From contig OZ176054.1 in NCBI GenBank assembly GCA_964247055.1, forward strand, positions 2,914,001 through 2,978,000: a stretch of DNA of 64,000 bases, read 5' to 3'. This document shows, one piece after another, positions 58,699-64,000 of the stretch. The DNA comes from Paragordius varius (taxonomy: Eukaryota > Nematomorpha). The stretch's first letter is position 1, and each line of letters begins with the position of its first letter. The notes below the pieces were generated by a model. That model was not told the origin of the DNA. It worked only from the letters and a program-made list of their open reading frames with translations, and did not search any database. The position numbers were made by a program, and so were the translations under genes.

Positions 58699-61600
58699 AT
58701 GTTTTTTTTGAAAAAGAGAAAAGTTTCACACATTCTCAAAAGAGAACTTATGAATAGATTAAAATATTCGCTAATTTCTACTTATTCAATATACTGAAGA
58801 TCTCTAAATATATTATTTTCTTTTAAATAACAATACATTCCGTAACCAGGTACATAAAAACTTTTTATCCAACATGAATAGAAAAAGTATTATTTTTTAT
58901 TCGTCTATGTGGCAAAATACAGGGAACCAATGAATTCTCAAACTGATTTTGTAAATATTTTATGATTCATATATTCACCCTTTTTATTTTATAAAATGTT
59001 AATGAATGTATACAATTATAGACATTTATTTATTTACTCAATTTTATTTTAGAAAATCCGATTTATTAATATATTTTCCTTAATTAGCACAAATTTATAC
59101 ACCATTTCAATGTCTTACATCTTCAATAATTAATTAGGCCCACATGCGAAATCTTAATTTATTTGTACCTCTGTTTAATAAATAACGTGATCATTTATTT
59201 ATTAATGCTATATTTAATTGCAAGTCGTCTGCGTTTTATTGCGATAATTATTGATATACTACCCAATTATTTATGGCACAGGATTGATCTATGAATGCAT
59301 AAAATTTGCGAATTTTTGATTTCGGCTATAAAATTACATAATATGAGTAATATCACAGGTATTGGTTGGGCTTTGCCGGCTAGAAAATAAAAACCGATAG
59401 GATTGCATATATATGCAGTCATACTTTGTCATTTTAAGCAGTTGTATTACAAATTATAAAATTTTGATACTCATAGATTTTGTTTTAATAGTATATATTT
59501 GAAAATATTACAGTTAATGCAAATCAAAAAAATCGAAACTTCACCAGTTATATTTGATTTCTAAAGCATGTGAAAATCACAAATTATAGAAATTACACCA
59601 TATTTAATTTTTAAAGCATGTGAAAAACACGTGTGTTTTTACTAGTTTTTCGATCAAAAGCCGTGAATGCATTCATTACTGGTAAACAATCTTAATTAAA
59701 CTTATTGAGGGTTTTAAGGTTAGATGATTGAGAAATTTATTAAATAAGTTCCATTGTTTGAAATTCTTAAATTTTTATCATTATTTTTAAATTTTTACAT
59801 AATTTTATGCAATCAATGCTTTTGCAATCTTAACTTTAAATAATTATATCCCTATATAAAAACAATTAAATTTTCATATATCACAAAATCGATGTTAACG
59901 CAAATATTGTAACTAGTTTTAGAAAAATATTAATTTTGCTAACTAATTGTTTTCAAAATTATATTATTAGATAGTGAAGTTCATAGACATGTTATTGGAA
60001 ACGATAAAATGTCAATAATAGTTTAAAAAACCAATTTTAACAACCGTTAAAGATATTTTGTTAAATAGCTTTTTTAAGGTTACAAAACTGCTAAAAATAC
60101 TATTTAAAATTTAGTTACATGATAAGTCAAATTCTAAATTTAAACTTGAAATAGTAATGATGTTTCTCCCATAAATAATTTCGGAAAGAATATAGCGTAA
60201 AAATAATTGTAACCCCGTCACGCGTGGTAAACTGTGTTAAAATAATTTATTTATATAAATACGATTTTACAATACTTAAAATGTCTCCATGCGAATAAGC
60301 CGATTCAATATCATATATATATATATATATATTATATAATGAAAAAAATATTTTGCTTTTACTCCTTGTATAATGAGGCATTGATAATTTTTAAGTCAAA
60401 CTCAAAATTATCCCATTCTTTACTAAAAACACTTGAGCTATTCTCTTTATATATAATGCCGGCTGAGAAGATTCATATTTACATAGCTCTTAATAAAAAT
60501 ATATTTATGCGATTTCATTACATATTTATAACCAGCAGTATTGACTAAAATCCACGGACCATTCGGCCTGAACATATTTTAAAAACAATTTTTATAAGTA
60601 TCCATATTATACCCTTTATCTTGAGAACATTTTTTGTAATTTGATTGGCAGTTTTCTCATTTCCACCACTATGAGAGTTTGCTACCCACAAAATAATCCA
60701 AAAAAACGGTTAATCATAATAAAAAACTAAATAAAATATTACTTATATTAATTATAAAAATTAACATCTGCGCAAACAAAATAACTTTTGAATTAAATGG
60801 CCTTAAGATTCTCAAAAAAATGCCGTAAAACTTATCTGCCTGTTCGCACCTCTGAGCAGGGCTAGATTAACGAGAAAAGGAGCTAATTAATGTTAGTCAT
60901 TGACAAATTTATAATCGGCCTCTTGGATTGTTCCCAGAAAAAATTCTCTGTGTTATCATCAAATATTGCAACTACTTAACACAATAATCAGCGCCTCTGT
61001 TTTTACCATAGTTTATCTGCCAGCGTATTATTTGAGAAGGGTCAAATTATCTTCGTATTAAAACTTTTGTCATATATAGCGGCATGTTCCTAAACTTAAC
61101 TGCATCTTTAGCCAATTTCACTAATACTACTGAAAATAACCTAAATCGAAAATTTTAAAGTAAAAGATTTAAAAATAAATAAGCGAATCTAAATTATGGT
61201 AAAAGGTGTTAAGATGATAACAGTTTCTTGCAAATTCATAATAAATCTACATATTATTTGGTGTCCAAGTTTTACTATACTATCCTATTGTGTTCATATA
61301 CATATTAAATATGTGAAAGGTATTTACTTATTGATTTAATGTTAGCACCAATTAATTGTATCAAGGTCAAATTGTTTACATTTTATCTTATGTACCCAAA
61401 CGATATATCCCCACTTTGTCGCCTAATATACCATATTAGATTTACAATTATAGAGGATGATATCAATATTGTAAAATTGGTCAAACAATTTACGTCATCA
61501 ATAAAGCTACCTTATTGTCTTTAGTTTTTGCCACAATTGATATTTAACTCAGAAATCAGTATAAAAACTTAGATGGACAACTCAACCTTTAATGGGATAA

Positions 61601-63258
61601 ACACTTGGGAAAAACTTAGGTCATCATTAGTCGCATAAAAATTTAATAAATTCTTTTCAATATTTTATGGAGAGAAATATTAGCGGGTTTGCTTGTAATT
61701 TGCTAAAGACTCATATTAGACCAATTCATGTTTTTACAGTAAGTATACAATGGTTTCGTTTACATTATGATCAAAGTTGGTACCAAATATATTTAAAAAG
61801 GATGAAATTTAATGGTTATTCACATTTCGATGGAAAAGAATTTGAAATAATAAATGCTATGGTTTGATAGTTCCCTTATAATCCCGCCCTCACCTCCAAA
61901 AAATTGTGATAAAAATCACTAAAATTGTCAAGAAAGTCAACGTAACTTACTATTATTCTGGAAAATTTTCGTCGTAATTTGCATCGTCGCATCTTTTTGT
62001 AAAATCCACGAATTCTGTCCAACATTTTTGACGAACTAAAAAATCTTGTTATTACGATTCAATGTCACAGTGAAGGAAATCTGGCGTCACAACAATTATT
62101 CTGAATAGATATAATGTGATAAATATTGAACCAACATCCGATGACATTTTTGAGGCTTACTCCTCTTTTAAAAAGTTTTATCAAATCTCACTTAATTTTC
62201 ATATTAAAAAGGTTCGCAAATTTAGCCCACGTTATGTTAAATTTAATTTTTGGCAAAGGTCGAAAACTTAAATCAAATCTCTTTATTTAAATATATATTA
62301 TGAATTTTATTTGAATGATTAGTTATTTTATAGGGAGGACCAAAAACCGTTTAAAGTCATGTTAGAAATAATTAGTCCTTTATATAAACACAAAAAGCCA
62401 ACAATGCGCCATGGTAATTATATACTTGATTGCGATAAAATCAATTTTAAAAGCGTACATTTTAAATTATGTTAAGGCATTTTACCGCACCAAAACGGTG
62501 TGAAACACTTTTTTAAATTAGATTGCTCAAAATCTCTTTAGATAGATTAAATTTTTTAATAAGTATTTCGGTTAATCCACACAATTGGATACAAGCGAAA
62601 AGCTACTATAGCTTTGGGGCAGATTTTGGGAAAACTAGGCCATTTCGACTTTATTGATGGTTATTTATAATTGTTTACGCATGTTTTTTTTGAATAAGCT
62701 GCTAGATTTGGCTTGCTCATAATCAAAAGGCAAAATTGATTATCTTACAAAAAAATTCTTTAAGAATCCTAACCATTAATACCCAAGATAAAGGTTGATT
62801 TACAGATTTATAAGGCAGAATGCGTGCGAAAATAATTTTCCAAAAGTCACTTTCCAGAAAATTATGAAAACCTTACTCGTGATTGCGATCTGGGTGTCTG
62901 ATATAAATATATCTAACATTGAACAAATTATGTTAAAAATTTATTAATAGATAAATGCACGGAGATACATTTGATAAAATGCCTTTGAGATTATCTTTAT
63001 ATTAAATGAATGTATATAAATGTTTTTTCACATAAAGGAGGGGCAATATCAATTTTAACTAGATAAATATATCAAGTAATAGATAAACCAAACCAAATTG
63101 TCATATCTTGACAACGAATATGTAATTAAAATACTTTTTTATATGTTAAAAATCAGTTAAAAACAATTCTTAACCATTCTTTATGTAATATTAATTATCA
63201 CGTTTTCCAAATTTTTTGAGAATCATTAAATGTTAGTGTCCTTAGTAAATTGGAAAGA
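58699..63258. other. 4.6 kb gene-free region, insulin-like gene to CDK
   Basis: AT-rich, with a (TA)n tract at about 60314. Slightly less AT-rich patches at 60840-61040 and 61560-62300 contain open fragments (for example 61667-61867) that I cannot assign and that may be old repeats. A diverged direct repeat lies at 59540-59630. No supported exon. Confidence 0.45.
59540..59630. repeat. Diverged direct repeat
   Basis: Two units about 53 bp apart share TAAAGCATGTGAAAA with ATATTTGATTTC / ATATTTAATTTT in front and CAC behind. It appears to be a local duplication. Confidence 0.6.
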
Positions 63259-63583
63259 CTATGCGTTTGGATAAGCTGTTTTATCGAGATCATCGAAATA
63301 GGGGTGATTTATGGCACTTTTTGCAGTTATCCGTGAAACGGGATTATATAATAGAGTTTTCTAAATAAAAATTATACATCAACATATTAATTCTAAAAAA
63401 ATATAATTAATTCCTTTTAGTAGTTAATTAATAGTTTTTACTGCTAATAAATCTTTTCCAGAATCTTCGATTGGTTTTAACAATTCATTCAAACTGTTTG
63501 ATTTCCAATTTGGAAAAGTCATTTTATAATCCGGAAGATTGGTTACTCCCTTCCATGTACTTTCCGTCGGCGTAGATAATATT
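63259..63583 (-). CDS. Cyclin-dependent kinase (CDK1/2 type), C-terminal part
   Basis: The last two exons are 63583-63442 and 63360-63259 (TAG stop); the 81-bp intron between them is phase 0. They encode [57 protein letters not shown] and [11 protein letters not shown]. This is the C-lobe end of a CDK, closest in style to CDK1 (ILGTP...W...L.DYK.TFP.WK, HPYF.DLD). Known role: cyclin-activated Ser/Thr kinase driving cell-cycle transitions. The kinase catalytic exons lie beyond the right edge, so CDK1 cannot be separated from CDK2/3 with certainty. The DP of the usual LxYDPxxRI motif is NP here. Confidence 0.85.
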
Positions 63584-64000
63584 CTACAAAAAAACAATAT
63601 TTAGTACCGGCTGATATCAGAACACATATGATTCTTGTGTATTCCAAAAGAATTAGTTTTTTCAACGGCTTTAAAACCATAAAATAATAAATACTATTTT
63701 ATTTATTAATAATGTTTTTTCTAACTAAATTTTTTAGGACAGAGAAAATTAGTACGAAACAATATAATTCTGTATTTTGGCTATTAGGGTGTCTCTAAAT
63801 ATATAAACCAAAACCATTTGTACCGGAATCCTTTTTTGTAAAAAAACATGGAACCGAAAAAACGGTTTTAATTTTAATCTCTGGTTTTCTCTTAATTTAT
63901 TGTTAAAATATTTGAGTTTTATCAAGCTTTTATGCGGCTTCAGTAAAATATTTGACATCTTTAAACTAGTTAAAATTTGATATAATCTTACAATACTTCA
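63584..64000. other. Probable intron of the CDK gene
   Basis: Upstream of the first visible CDK exon; no further kinase exon is recognisable. A GGAACCG / GGTTTT-rich patch at about 63810-63870 faintly resembles the hAT-like element at 9013 but has no clear ends. Confidence 0.5.

Overview
The window is strongly AT-rich animal nuclear DNA with many spliceosomal introns (GT...AG). The gene set is metazoan: NELF-A, mitochondrial ribosomal protein S5, a metazoan-type mitochondrial RNA polymerase, a DNAJC12-like co-chaperone, an insulin-family hormone, an alpha-fucosyltransferase and a CDK. I cannot name the species. Many exons with long transposon-filled introns, Asn-rich proteins, and several introns of only 23-32 nt confined to gene 5' ends suggest a fast-evolving invertebrate. 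Tiny introns are known from dicyemids and very short 5' introns from parasitic flatworms; this is a hint, not proof. All exon edges were read by hand from protein homology, splice signals and frame continuity, so treat edges as about +/-1 nt.

Layout. 261-7145 (-): F-box/WD40-type protein, 3 exons. 7146-10406: intergenic, with an unidentified coding-like relic and a three-level nest of DNA transposons. 10407-16891 (+): GT10 fucosyltransferase, 4 exons, with a 1.3 kb hAT-like element in intron 1. 17460-24243 (-): MRPS5, 11 exons. 24322-29330 (+): NELFA, 10 exons, head-to-head with MRPS5 over 78 bp. 29529-30138 (+): a possible tiny two-exon gene. 31206-31705 (+): DNAJC12-like gene, 4 exons. 31987-51107 (-): POLRMT, 36 exons, about 1731 aa, the largest gene here. 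51108-57286: long AT-rich intergenic stretch. 57287-58698 (+): insulin-like peptide, 2 exons. 58699-63258: no gene recognised. 63259-63583 (-): the last two exons of a CDK1/2-type kinase that continues beyond the right edge.

Repeats are mostly short non-autonomous DNA transposons. I see four MITE families with inverted ends in 2-4 copies each, two hAT-like elements of 1332 and 647 bp, and two about 160-bp hAT MITEs with perfect 8-bp target duplications. There is also one antisense LINE relic, one possible tRNA-derived SINE and many (TA)n tracts. No rRNA, CRISPR or intact autonomous transposon was seen.

Functionally, MRPS5 (mitochondrial translation) and POLRMT (mitochondrial transcription) lie within 34 kb of each other with NELF-A (nuclear Pol II pausing) between them. 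The other genes (hormone, glycosylation, cell cycle, SCF ligase subunit) have no evident operon-like relation.
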